NCBI RefSeq assembly: GCF_009754945.1
Contig: NZ_WPIN01000003.1
Coordinates: 310,001 to 374,000, forward strand
Direction: 5' to 3'
DNA length: 64,000 bases
DNA from: Spirosoma arboris
Lineage (GTDB): Bacteria; Bacteroidota; Bacteroidia; Cytophagales; Spirosomataceae
The notes under the pieces are model-generated. The model saw nothing but the letters and a program-made list of their open reading frames with translations. It made no database searches and had not been told where the DNA came from. The position numbers were made by a program, and so were the translations under genes. The stretch's first letter is position 1. Every line of letters begins with the position of its first letter. Of this stretch, positions 33,793 to 41,600 are shown in pieces.

Positions 33793-35286
33793 ATGAACGA
33801 AACCCAAACAGCTGCTGATTTGCTGGCTAAACGTTTCCCTTTTAAGCCCACTTCTGGCCAAACACAATTCTTTGAAAAGATTGGTGCGTTCATTGCCCAC
33901 GAAGAAGTTGAACACTATCGCGATTGTTTTCTACTACGTGGCTACGCGGGTACAGGCAAAACCACACTCGTTGGTACACTTATTAAAGTGCTGCCCCGAT
34001 TTGGCTATAAATCGGTTTTGCTGGCCCCAACAGGTCGGGCAGCTAAAGTGATGACCAACTACGCAAAAAAATCGGCGCAGACTATTCACCGAAAAATTTA
34101 TCGCCAAGTGGCCGATCCCGGCTCCGGAACATTAGCTTTTCAACGGCAGAAAAATTATCACGAAGACACGCTTTTCATTGTCGACGAGGCTTCTATGATT
34201 TCGGATGAAGCTGATTTCGGAGGGAAAGGTTTACTAACCGACCTAATTGACTTTGTTTTTGAAAGTCCTGGCAACAAATTAATGCTTGTGGGCGATACGG
34301 CTCAATTGCCGCCTGTTGGCCGTGACTTGAGCCCGGCGCTTGATCGGGGATTCCTGGCCAGCGCGTTTGATATGACTGTCTACGAACAGGAACTGACCGA
34401 AGTAATGCGCCAGGAAGAAGAATCAGGGATTCTTTACAATGCAACTGGCCTGCGGATGTTGCTGTCCAACGATAATTCGGTTACTCCTAAAGCAGTCGGT
34501 TTTGATGCCCTCCTGAGTGACAAACCAACGATGTCATCGACAGATTCTCCCGTCATCCGCCTGAATGTCCGGTCGTTTAGTGACATCTACAAAATGCCAC
34601 TAACTAAACTGGAAGATGGCATTCGGTATGCCTATGATAAATATGGCCGCGAGAATACAGCCATCATTTGCCGTTCGAACAAAACAGCCGTCCAATATAA
34701 TCAGTTTGTCCGGCGAATGATTGACCAGTGCGAAGAAGAACTCGACGCGGGCGACATGCTCATGATTGCCCGGAATAATTATACGGTTCTTGACGAAGAT
34801 TCTCCGGCGGGTTTTCTGGCTAATGGAGAGTTTGCTGAAGTGCAGAAAATTCGTAACAAAGAAGAAATGCACGGCTTCCGATTCGCTACTGTTACATTGC
34901 GCCTAGTCGATTATGAAGAGCAGCCCGATTTTGATGCGAAAATTATGCTTGATACACTCCATACACCTGTTCCCTCACTGACATCGGATCAGTACAAGGC
35001 GTTGTATGAGAGTGTCATGAAGGATTATTTCTATATCAAAAGCAAGAAAGAACGCTCCGAAGCCATCCGGCGTGATCCATACCTGAATGCTTTACAGGTG
35101 AAATTCGCCTACGCCCTAACCTGCCACAAAGCGCAGGGCGGCCAATGGAGTGCCGTATTCGTTGATCAGGGATTTCTACCCGATGGGCAAGTGAATGACG
35201 AATTTGTAAGATGGCTCTATACAGCCTTGACCCGCGCGACAGACGAAGCATTTTTAATGAATTTCAACTCACAGTTTTTTGATTAG
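33793..35286 (+). CDS. RecD-like ATP-dependent DNA helicase (UvrD/SF1B group)
   Basis: A 497-residue SF1 helicase. Walker A LLRGYAGTGKTTLVGTL at residues 47-63, motif Ia LAPTGRAAKVM near 82, Walker B FIVDEASMISD near 129, VGDTAQLPPVG near 168, and motifs V/VI at the C-terminus (YALTCHKAQGGQWSAVFVD, WLYTALTRATDEAFL). It resembles the RecD2-like proteins of Bacteroidota that lack RecBC, probably acting in DNA repair or recombination. No N-terminal extension typical of RecD2 is present. Monocistronic. Family call is confident, cellular role inferred. Confidence 0.9.
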   Translation: MNETQTAADLLAKRFPFKPTSGQTQFFEKIGAFIAHEEVEHYRDCFLLRGYAGTGKTTLVGTLIKVLPRFGYKSVLLAPTGRAAKVMTNYAKKSAQTIHRKIYRQVADPGSGTLAFQRQKNYHEDTLFIVDEASMISDEADFGGKGLLTDLIDFVFESPGNKLMLVGDTAQLPPVGRDLSPALDRGFLASAFDMTVYEQELTEVMRQEEESGILYNATGLRMLLSNDNSVTPKAVGFDALLSDKPTMSSTDSPVIRLNVRSFSDIYKMPLTKLEDGIRYAYDKYGRENTAIICRSNKTAVQYNQFVRRMIDQCEEELDAGDMLMIARNNYTVLDEDSPAGFLANGEFAEVQKIRNKEEMHGFRFATVTLRLVDYEEQPDFDAKIMLDTLHTPVPSLTSDQYKALYESVMKDYFYIKSKKERSEAIRRDPYLNALQVKFAYALTCHKAQGGQWSAVFVDQGFLPDGQVNDEFVRWLYTALTRATDEAFLMNFNSQFFD

Positions 35287-35380
35287 ATTGAACACGGTTT
35301 GCAGTATTCAGTTTAAGTTTCAGCAGGCTGATACGAAAATGGGCCTATTCTAAGCCGAATACTTAAAACGTTCACTAATT

Positions 35381-35959
35381 ATGTCCTTCGAATGGATTAT
35401 AAGTGCCTGTATTGGCGTTGGCCTGGCCGCGTGTTGTGGCTTTCGGGTTTTTGTGCCTTTACTAATCGCCAGTGTAGCTACTAAACTCGGTCTTGTTGGC
35501 ACAATGGCTGGTTTTGAATGGCTTAGTGGTTGGCCTGCTCTGGTGGGTCTAACGGTCGCAACTGTATTTGAAATAGGCGCTTATTATATCCCCTGGCTCG
35601 ACAACGCGCTCGATACCATTGCTACACCAACTTCGATTATTGCCGGAACCTTACTAAGCACCTCATTTCTACACATCGACAATCCTGTGCTACATTGGGG
35701 CTTGGGCTTAATTTTGGGCGGGAGTTCAGCCGGAATTGTTCAGGCGGGTACCAGTTTGCTCCGACTTGGTTCTACAGCCACGACGGGTGGAGTCGGCAAT
35801 CCCGTTGTAGCGACAGGCGAAAATGTAGCGTCCTTTGGGCTGTCGCTTTTCAGTATTTTTTTACCCTTGTTGGCGGTCGCAATTATTGTCCTTATACTAA
35901 TCTTCATTCTGGGGCGCTTGGTGGCCCGGAGGAAAGTCTGGTTCACTAAAAAAATCTGA
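35381..35959 (+). CDS. DUF4126 integral membrane protein
   Basis: A 192-residue protein with four to five hydrophobic helices (residues 5-30, 33-60, 80-105, 112-130, 160-183). The segments SACIGVGLAACCGFRVFVPLLIASVATKLG, GWPALVGLTVATVFEIGAYYIPWLDNALDTIATPTSIIAGT and VGNPVVATGENVASF are typical of DUF4126. No function is known for the family. Its stop codon lies inside the left arm of a long inverted repeat (35955-36073) shared with the convergent htpG gene. Confidence 0.88.
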   Translation: MSFEWIISACIGVGLAACCGFRVFVPLLIASVATKLGLVGTMAGFEWLSGWPALVGLTVATVFEIGAYYIPWLDNALDTIATPTSIIAGTLLSTSFLHIDNPVLHWGLGLILGGSSAGIVQAGTSLLRLGSTATTGGVGNPVVATGENVASFGLSLFSIFLPLLAVAIIVLILIFILGRLVARRKVWFTKKI

Positions 35960-36073
35960 ACCGGGATTTATGTGATTTAACTGACCGACTTTGATTTCTT
36001 TTACTTGGCTTTCGCAGAAAGCTGAATACCAAAATCAAAGTCAGTCAGTTAAATCACATAAATCCCGGTCAGA
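35955..36073. repeat. Long inverted repeat between convergent genes
   Basis: Arms of about 43 bases (35955-35997 and 36031-36073) pair with one mismatch and one single-base bulge, around a 33-base spacer. The consensus arm contains CCGGGATTTATGTGATTTAA and ends ACTTTGATTT. It includes the DUF4126 stop codon and ends one base before the htpG stop codon. It could act as a double terminator or be a dispersed repeat element. Confidence 0.88.
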
Positions 36074-36074
36074 A

Positions 36075-37904
36075 TTACAATTTCTCCACCGTCCGACGTA
36101 CAAAGGCCGTCAAATCAGCTCCTGTGAGCATGTTTTGCGAAAGCAGTGCGAGGTCATACAATTGCTTCACCAACGATTTCTGAACATCGGCGTCAATTTC
36201 TCCCAGTATTTTACTGATCAGCGGATGGTTTGCATTTACCACTACATTGTAGCTTGAGGGTAGGCTACCATAGAATGATTGTTCGCCCGAAAGAGCCGCC
36301 ATGTCTTTCATCCGACGCATAAACTCAGGCATCGTAATCGTAACAGGCAATTCATCCGTTGGCTGGGCCTCTACACTCACATTGAGCATTTTATTGTCCA
36401 ATACCTGCTCGAATACTTCTTTCAGCTTAGTTTGGTCCGCTTCCGATAATACACTTTCATTGTTCAGCCCCTTATCAATCAGTTTGTCAATTGAATCGGC
36501 ATCAACACGCTGGAAATGCACTTTTTCAAGTTTTTGCTCCAGTGCATTAATGAAATGAGCGTCGATAACATTATCCATCAACAGCACATCGTATCCACGT
36601 CGGGTTGCTGATTCAATATAAGAATGCTGTTGTTTGCGATCGCTGGTATACAGAATCACCAACGTTTCATTTTTATCAGTCTGGTTAGCTTGGATTTTCT
36701 CGCGATACTCGTCCAGCGTGGTATAAACCCCTTCCGTATTTTTGAGTAGTACAAAGTTTTTCGCTTTCTCCCAGAATTTCTCGTCGCTTAGGATACCATA
36801 CTTAATAAACAATCCGATGTCATCGAACTTCTCTTCGAAGGCTTTCCGATCGGCATTGAACAGTTCATTAAGTTTATCAGCAACTTTCCGTGTGATGTAG
36901 CCATTGATTTTCTTAACGTTCGAATCGGCCTGTAAGAAACTCCGCGATACGTTAAGCGGGATATCAGGCGAATCAATTACGCCATGAAGCATCATCAGGA
37001 AGTCAGGCACTACGTCCTTTACTTCGTCGGTAATGAATACCTGGCGGCTATAAAGCTGAATTTTCTCCCGCTGAAAACGCAGTTCGTTTTTGATACGCGG
37101 GAAATACAGGATACCGGTCAGATTGAAGGGATAATCGACGTTTAGATGAATCCAGAACAAAGGCTCCTCACTCATCGGATACAGTTCCTTGTAGAACGTC
37201 TTGTAATCTTCATCCGTCAACTCCGAAGGCGACTTCGTCCAGATTGGGGCTGTATTATTTACAACCTTCCCATCAAACTCTACCGGTACGGGGAGGAAGC
37301 GAGCATATTTGTCCAGTATAGACTGTAACCGGCCTTTACTCAGGAATTCCTCCGAATCGGGAGCAATGTGCAGAATAATATCGGTTCCACGCTCAGCCTT
37401 TTCGGCAGCCGTTAATTCGAACTCGGTCGAGCCATCGCAAACCCAGCGAACAGGTTCAGCGCTTTCACGGAATGACTTCGTTACGATCTCAACGGTCGAA
37501 GCCACCATAAAGGCAGAATAGAACCCTAAACCAAAATGCCCGATAATCTGACCCTTATCGTCTGTTTTATCTTTGTATTTTTCAAGAAAATCAGTCGCAC
37601 CAGAAAACGCAATCTGGTTTATATACTTCTTAACCTCGTCGGCGGTCATACCGATACCATTATCACTAACAGTAATGGTTTTGGCGTCCTCATCCAGTGA
37701 AACAGTCACTTTCAGATCACCTAATTCGCCCCCAAACTCGCCAAATGAAGAAAGTTGACGCAGTTTTTGAGTTGCATCGACAGCATTAGAGACCAGTTCA
37801 CGCAGGAAAATCTCGTGGTCGGAATAGAGAAATTTCTTGATAATCGGGAAGATGTTCTCGGTATGGATCGAAATCTGCCCTTTCTCGTTCTGTACGGCTT
37901 CCAT
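36075..37904 (-). CDS. htpG: Molecular chaperone HtpG (Hsp90)
   Basis: A 609-residue Hsp90. The N-terminal ATPase domain shows IFLRELVSNAVDATQKLR (catalytic Glu), DNGIGMT near residue 100, and GQIIGHFGLGFYSAFMV (glycine-rich lid) near 127; the middle domain has YFPRIKNELRFQREKIQLYSRQVFI (conserved Arg/Gln region), and the C-terminal domain ends without the eukaryotic MEEVD. It folds and remodels client proteins in the cytoplasm. Length fits bacterial HtpG. No classical heat-shock promoter element was recognised upstream. The 3' end abuts a long inverted repeat. Confidence 0.97.
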   Translation of the reverse strand: MEAVQNEKGQISIHTENIFPIIKKFLYSDHEIFLRELVSNAVDATQKLRQLSSFGEFGGELGDLKVTVSLDEDAKTITVSDNGIGMTADEVKKYINQIAFSGATDFLEKYKDKTDDKGQIIGHFGLGFYSAFMVASTVEIVTKSFRESAEPVRWVCDGSTEFELTAAEKAERGTDIILHIAPDSEEFLSKGRLQSILDKYARFLPVPVEFDGKVVNNTAPIWTKSPSELTDEDYKTFYKELYPMSEEPLFWIHLNVDYPFNLTGILYFPRIKNELRFQREKIQLYSRQVFITDEVKDVVPDFLMMLHGVIDSPDIPLNVSRSFLQADSNVKKINGYITRKVADKLNELFNADRKAFEEKFDDIGLFIKYGILSDEKFWEKAKNFVLLKNTEGVYTTLDEYREKIQANQTDKNETLVILYTSDRKQQHSYIESATRRGYDVLLMDNVIDAHFINALEQKLEKVHFQRVDADSIDKLIDKGLNNESVLSEADQTKLKEVFEQVLDNKMLNVSVEAQPTDELPVTITMPEFMRRMKDMAALSGEQSFYGSLPSSYNVVVNANHPLISKILGEIDADVQKSLVKQLYDLALLSQNMLTGADLTAFVRRTVEKL

Positions 37905-38112
37905 AAGGTATAGTTAGATGTAATTATGATCTATCAGGTCATTCGTCAAATCTTGTTCCAGTGTAGACAAGTCTGACAGATTGACAGTTTTTAGTTATAT
38001 ACAATTAAAGGATTTATAGTACCTTGTAACGATTAAAGGTCGTCATTCCAAGCAATCCAGTCAATACGACAAGATACTTAAAGAAAACCTGGAAGCTTCA
38101 ATTCCAGGTCTT

Positions 38113-38964
38113 ATGGAAAAAGTACTTGGTATTTACCCCATTTTATCGGAAGAACTCCCTGACGACCTACAGCATACGAAAGAACGTAAGCCCGATGCTC
38201 TGAAGCGCATTACAGACCGATCTGGTCAGACCTTTATACTACACCTCGAATTTCAACTGGCAAATGAGCCCAAAATGGTTCATCGGATGCACAATTATTG
38301 TGCTATGTTGCTGGAATTATATGAAGTTCCAATACGACAATATGTATTTTATTTAGGGCCAATGGTAGCTAGAATGCCAACCAATTTGAACATTGGTGAT
38401 CTGTCTTTCCAGTATAATCTCATTAGCTTCCGTGACCTTGACTATCATTTATTCTTAACCTCGAATACACCAGAAGAAATTTTACTAACTGTATTAGCTA
38501 ATTTCCAACCGCAAGAGTCACCAGCCGTACTAAATCAGGTTCTTCAAAAGCTTGATGAAACTGCCGAAGGCCCCTTGGTGTTTCAAAGGTACATAGCGCA
38601 ATTGCGCGTTTTAGTTCAATTGCGTAATTTTCAACCATTACTAGAAGCCGCTATGGATAATCTAACTAAATACGTAAATGAGCAAAATGATCCTTTTTAC
38701 GTTAAGGGGCGTAATCTAGGATTCTTACTAGGTACAGAAAAAGGAATTCAAGAGGGAATGCAAAAAGGTATTCAAGAAGGAATACAAAAGGGTATTCGAG
38801 AGGGAATACAAAAAGGTATTCAGGAAGGAGAGGCTAAATCCCAGTTTCAACTAATAAAAAACCTACTGACTGAAACGACCTTTTCTGATGAGAAGATTGC
38901 TCACTTAGCGGGCGTTGCTCTGGATGTTGTACAAGCAACTCGGCTCAAATTAGCTCAAAAATAG
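38113..38964 (+). CDS. Rpn/PDDEXK-family nuclease-like protein (transposase-associated family)
   Basis: A 283-residue protein from the only ATG. A PD-(D/E)XK-like core is visible: KPDALKRITD (Asp) and, after a strand, FILHLEFQLA (ExQ). The remainder fits the Rpn/PDDEXK_2 group, proteins that resemble transposases and act as recombination-promoting nucleases. Residues 209-240 are four 8-residue repeats (KGIQEG type). Coding signal continues upstream in frame to about 38032 (KGRHSKQSSQYDKILKENLEA), matching the N-terminus of relatives, but there is no ATG, GTG or TTG there, only an ATT. So either a rare start is used or the gene has lost its start and is decaying. AT-rich compared with neighbours. 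Confidence 0.75.
   Translation: MEKVLGIYPILSEELPDDLQHTKERKPDALKRITDRSGQTFILHLEFQLANEPKMVHRMHNYCAMLLELYEVPIRQYVFYLGPMVARMPTNLNIGDLSFQYNLISFRDLDYHLFLTSNTPEEILLTVLANFQPQESPAVLNQVLQKLDETAEGPLVFQRYIAQLRVLVQLRNFQPLLEAAMDNLTKYVNEQNDPFYVKGRNLGFLLGTEKGIQEGMQKGIQEGIQKGIREGIQKGIQEGEAKSQFQLIKNLLTETTFSDEKIAHLAGVALDVVQATRLKLAQK
38737..38832 (+). repeat. Four in-frame 24-base tandem repeats
   Basis: Copies at 38737, 38761, 38785 and 38809, each 24 bases, consensus CAAAAAGGTATTCAAGAAGG plus AATA. They encode the octapeptide QKGIQEGI and variants inside the Rpn-like gene. Copy number could change by slippage without breaking the frame. Confidence 0.93.
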
Positions 38965-38971
38965 ATTATCT

Positions 38972-39280
38972 GTGCCCACCCATTCTTACACCGACATTAC
39001 CCTCTCCGAAGTGGAAGCACTTCGTCAACAACCATATACTGTTGTTATCGATGTACGCGATGAATGGGAGTTTGACGAGTTCAACATTGGTGGAATAAAT
39101 ATTCCTCTGCCTGACATTCGTACCCGAAAAGCTGAACTTCTACCCTACGACTCTCTGATTGTGATTTGCACCAATGGCGTTCGGAGTCGGGTGGCAGCCA
39201 AAGATTTACTGCGCCAGCCAGAACTACAGAACAAAACCATTTATCATTTACACGGAGGAATTATCGAATCTGTCGATTAA
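38972..39280 (+). CDS. Single-domain rhodanese-like protein
   Basis: A 102-residue protein starting with GTG at 38972, seven bases after the Rpn-like gene. It is one rhodanese domain: TVVIDVRDEWEFDEFNIGGINIPL (CH2A-like region, residues 23-46) and the active loop VICTNGVRSR with catalytic Cys66. It may transfer sulfane sulfur from thiosulfate or persulfides. The tight spacing suggests co-transcription with the Rpn-like gene, but a functional link is unlikely. It ends eight bases before the bestrophin stop on the other strand. Confidence 0.9.
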   Translation: MPTHSYTDITLSEVEALRQQPYTVVIDVRDEWEFDEFNIGGINIPLPDIRTRKAELLPYDSLIVICTNGVRSRVAAKDLLRQPELQNKTIYHLHGGIIESVD

Positions 39281-39287
39281 TTCACTC

Positions 39288-40217
39288 TCAGGTCACAATC
39301 GTGAATCCTGGTCTGGCGGCCTGTTTTTCGACGTGCGGCAGGTATATCTGCAAAATATCATGGACATTTACCCGAATCAATTGACTCAACTGATTCAGAG
39401 GCAGATCATTGCGTTCCATCCCAAAAGGCTCTTCAATCTCTTCGCCAATCATTTCAAGACCTACCAAAACATAGGATGTTAATACAACAGCCGGAATAGT
39501 TAGATAACCGAAAGCAACAATCACCGTGAATGGCAACAGAGCAACGTAGAGAATGATAAACAGCTTGATAAACAGCATATATGAGAATGGAATCGGCGTG
39601 CTTTTAATCCGCTCACAAATGCCACACACATCCATTAACGTTGTCAAATGCTGATTCAGGTTAATATGCTGCGATTCAGAAATATGCCCTGCCCGATAGA
39701 GTGCTTCGGTCTTCACCCAAAGTTGATTGGCCACACCAGCGGGTTTATGGTCGAAGTTGCTCAAATCACGTCGTTCACCTTCTTCCACCATATCCAGTTC
39801 GTCCAATCTAGGCATATCACGTAGATGATTCTTGAGTGCAAATGGGAAGTTGGAGATCGCTTTCGCAAAAAATCGGCGACTTTCGCTATCACCTTCCGGC
39901 AAAACAGCATTAAAGAAGATAGCCAGATTGCGACAATTGTTCACTAGTTCACCCCACGCTTGTCGCCCCTCATAGAAACGATCATAAGCGGTATTCGTCC
40001 GAAAAATCAACAGTAGGCTTAGCAGAATACCCATTGCCCCCAGAAATGAGCCCGGTGTATCTTTTAGCCGTAGATCTGTGTAATGCATTTCGGCAACTGT
40101 AACAATTGTTACGTAGATCCCAACAACAACTAGTCGCCGAAGCAGGGATTTAGCCGTAGGGCCCGTATGAAAATGCCAAATAGATGGGAGTATTCCTTTG
40201 TTCTTATAAAGAATCAT
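39288..40217 (-). CDS. Bestrophin-family (RFP-TM/UPF0187) channel protein
   Basis: A 309-residue membrane protein of the bacterial bestrophin group. Signature segments: HFHTGPTAKSLLRRLVVVGIYVTIVT near residue 16, SLLLIFRTNTAYDRFYEGRQAWGELVNNCRNLAIF near 88 (the RTNxAYxRxxE-x-RxxW pattern), and C-terminal LVGLEMIGEEIEEPFGMERNDLPLNQL. Bacterial members form pentameric ion channels selective for monovalent ions. Monocistronic, convergent with the rhodanese-like gene. Confidence 0.93.
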   Translation of the reverse strand: MILYKNKGILPSIWHFHTGPTAKSLLRRLVVVGIYVTIVTVAEMHYTDLRLKDTPGSFLGAMGILLSLLLIFRTNTAYDRFYEGRQAWGELVNNCRNLAIFFNAVLPEGDSESRRFFAKAISNFPFALKNHLRDMPRLDELDMVEEGERRDLSNFDHKPAGVANQLWVKTEALYRAGHISESQHINLNQHLTTLMDVCGICERIKSTPIPFSYMLFIKLFIILYVALLPFTVIVAFGYLTIPAVVLTSYVLVGLEMIGEEIEEPFGMERNDLPLNQLSQLIRVNVHDILQIYLPHVEKQAARPGFTIVT

Positions 40218-40261
40218 TTGATTGAATCAATGTATAGCTCCCAAGTTAACTAGTCTAAGGC

Positions 40262-41041
40262 CTAAACGGTTATCGTTCCAGCAAAAACACGCCTGGCTGG
40301 ACCAATCAGATAAATAGTATCAAACTGCTCTAATGCTTTGGCATTAAACGATATCCGAAGATTACCTCCAAGGGTTTTAATCAACACAGGATCGGGCATA
40401 TTTAATTGATGATGCGCGACTAAAGCAACCGCTGTTACACCTGTGCCACACGAATATGTCTCATCTTCCACACCGCGCTCATACGTCCTGACGAATAATG
40501 TGTTACCATCAATCGGCTGCACAAAATTGACGTTTGTACCACCGGGTTGAAAGCGTGCATCATAGCGAATGGCGCGGCCTTCTTTAACGACATCGAGGAA
40601 TTCAAGATCATCGACAAACTGAACAACATGGGGAGAGCCAGTATTTAGGAATGTAAGCCCACCTCGGTTATCAATGCCAGTCACTTCACTCATTTTCAGG
40701 GAGACCGTTTCTTCGCTTATAAAGGCAGTATGTTCACCATCTACAGCTAGAAAACGAGTTTCACGCTCAAACAAGCCCAGGTCATGAGCGAATCGAACAA
40801 TGCAACGGCCACCGTTGCCACACATGCTTCCTTCGGCCCCATCGGCATTGAAATACACCATCCGAAAATTATAATTCGGATCGTTCTGTAGCAGGATAAG
40901 TCCATCGGCGCCGATACCGAAACGTCGGTCGCAAAGGCGTTCGACAAGGGCCTGATCAGAAGCAGGAAATGTTTCGTTACGGTCGTCAATTAGCACGAAA
41001 TCGTTGCCGGTACCCTGGTATTTAAAAAAGTCGAGAGTCAT
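40262..41041 (-). CDS. dapF: Diaminopimelate epimerase
   Basis: A 259-residue enzyme with both halves of the two-domain fold. Catalytic cysteines are C74 in GSMCGNGGRC and C198 in TYSCGTGVTA; the N-terminus FFKYQGTGNDFVLIDDR is the family signature. It interconverts LL- and meso-diaminopimelate for lysine and peptidoglycan synthesis. It lies 72 bases after rplS on the same strand but behind that gene's terminator, so it probably has its own promoter in this gap or receives read-through. Confidence 0.97.
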   Translation of the reverse strand: MTLDFFKYQGTGNDFVLIDDRNETFPASDQALVERLCDRRFGIGADGLILLQNDPNYNFRMVYFNADGAEGSMCGNGGRCIVRFAHDLGLFERETRFLAVDGEHTAFISEETVSLKMSEVTGIDNRGGLTFLNTGSPHVVQFVDDLEFLDVVKEGRAIRYDARFQPGGTNVNFVQPIDGNTLFVRTYERGVEDETYSCGTGVTAVALVAHHQLNMPDPVLIKTLGGNLRISFNAKALEQFDTIYLIGPARRVFAGTITV

Positions 41042-41063
41042 TAATTTGTAACGTTATAACTCA

Positions 41064-41093
41064 TAAAAAAAGCCACCTTTTCAGGCAGCTTTT
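41064..41093 (-). terminator. Terminator of rplS
   Basis: On the minus strand the stem AGCTGCC/GGTGGCT (two G-T pairs) with loop TGAAAA is followed by a seven-T run. It lies about 20 bases after the rplS stop codon. Confidence 0.8.
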
Positions 41094-41113
41094 GATTTTT
41101 AGCAACTAGGCAA

Positions 41114-41485
41114 TTAAGCTGCAACGGCTTTTGCTTTCCGCTCTTTAACACGAGCAGCTTTACCCTGACGACCGCGTAGGTAGAACAACCGAGCCCGGCG
41201 AACTTTACCCAAACGGACAACTTCAACTTTGTCGATATTAGGCGAAAGAAGCGGAAAAATCCGTTCAACACCTACACCGTTAGACACTTTGCGGACAGTG
41301 AATGTTTCACCACCGCTGCTTGGATTCCGGCGTTGGATCACCGTACCCGTAAAGACCTGAATACGCTCTTTATTTCCTTCGCGGATTTTAACGTGTACGT
41401 TCACCGTATCGCCGGCCCGGAATGTGGGCAACTCGGTGCGACGCTGCGCGTTGTCTGCCTCCACTAATTTGATTAACTCGCTCAT
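41114..41485 (-). CDS. rplS: 50S ribosomal protein L19
   Basis: A 123-residue ribosomal protein. The classical sequence is seen from [32 protein letters not shown] (residues 24-55), with [46 protein letters not shown] and a basic Ala/Lys tail. It sits at the interface of 30S and 50S subunits. Monocistronic, with a good Bacteroidota promoter upstream and its own terminator. The usual neighbours rpsP, rimM and trmD are absent here. Confidence 0.98.
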   Translation of the reverse strand: MSELIKLVEADNAQRRTELPTFRAGDTVNVHVKIREGNKERIQVFTGTVIQRRNPSSGGETFTVRKVSNGVGVERIFPLLSPNIDKVEVVRLGKVRRARLFYLRGRQGKAARVKERKAKAVAA

Positions 41486-41528
41486 GACCGTATATAAATC
41501 GCCAGATAAGTATTTGCGAAATGAGCCG

Positions 41529-41559
41529 CAAAGATAGTAAATTTCTAGTAGGAAGAAAA
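41529..41559 (-). promoter_or_regulatory. Bacteroidota-type promoter for rplS
   Basis: On the minus strand TATCTTTG (41536-41529) matches TAnnTTTG exactly, with TTTT as -33 element (41559-41556) and a 19-base spacer. The start codon is about 44 bases downstream. Confidence 0.6.
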
Positions 41560-41567
41560 TACTTTTG
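41560..41567 (+). promoter_or_regulatory. Possible -7 element for the nnr gene
   Basis: TACTTTTG matches TAnnTTTG and lies 34 bases before the ATG. No good -33 element is present at 19-20 bases. It directly adjoins the -33 box of the divergent rplS promoter, so the two could compete for polymerase. Confidence 0.35.
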
Positions 41568-41600
41568 CAAAATTACAGTTGAGTACATTGCGACACAGTT

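Noticed and set aside
35955..36073. Complete insertion sequence or prophage end
   Set aside because: The inverted repeat has only a 33-base spacer and no transposase nearby.
38737..38832. Direct repeats that at first look like a CRISPR array
   Set aside because: Repeats are contiguous 24-base units without spacers, in frame inside a coding region.
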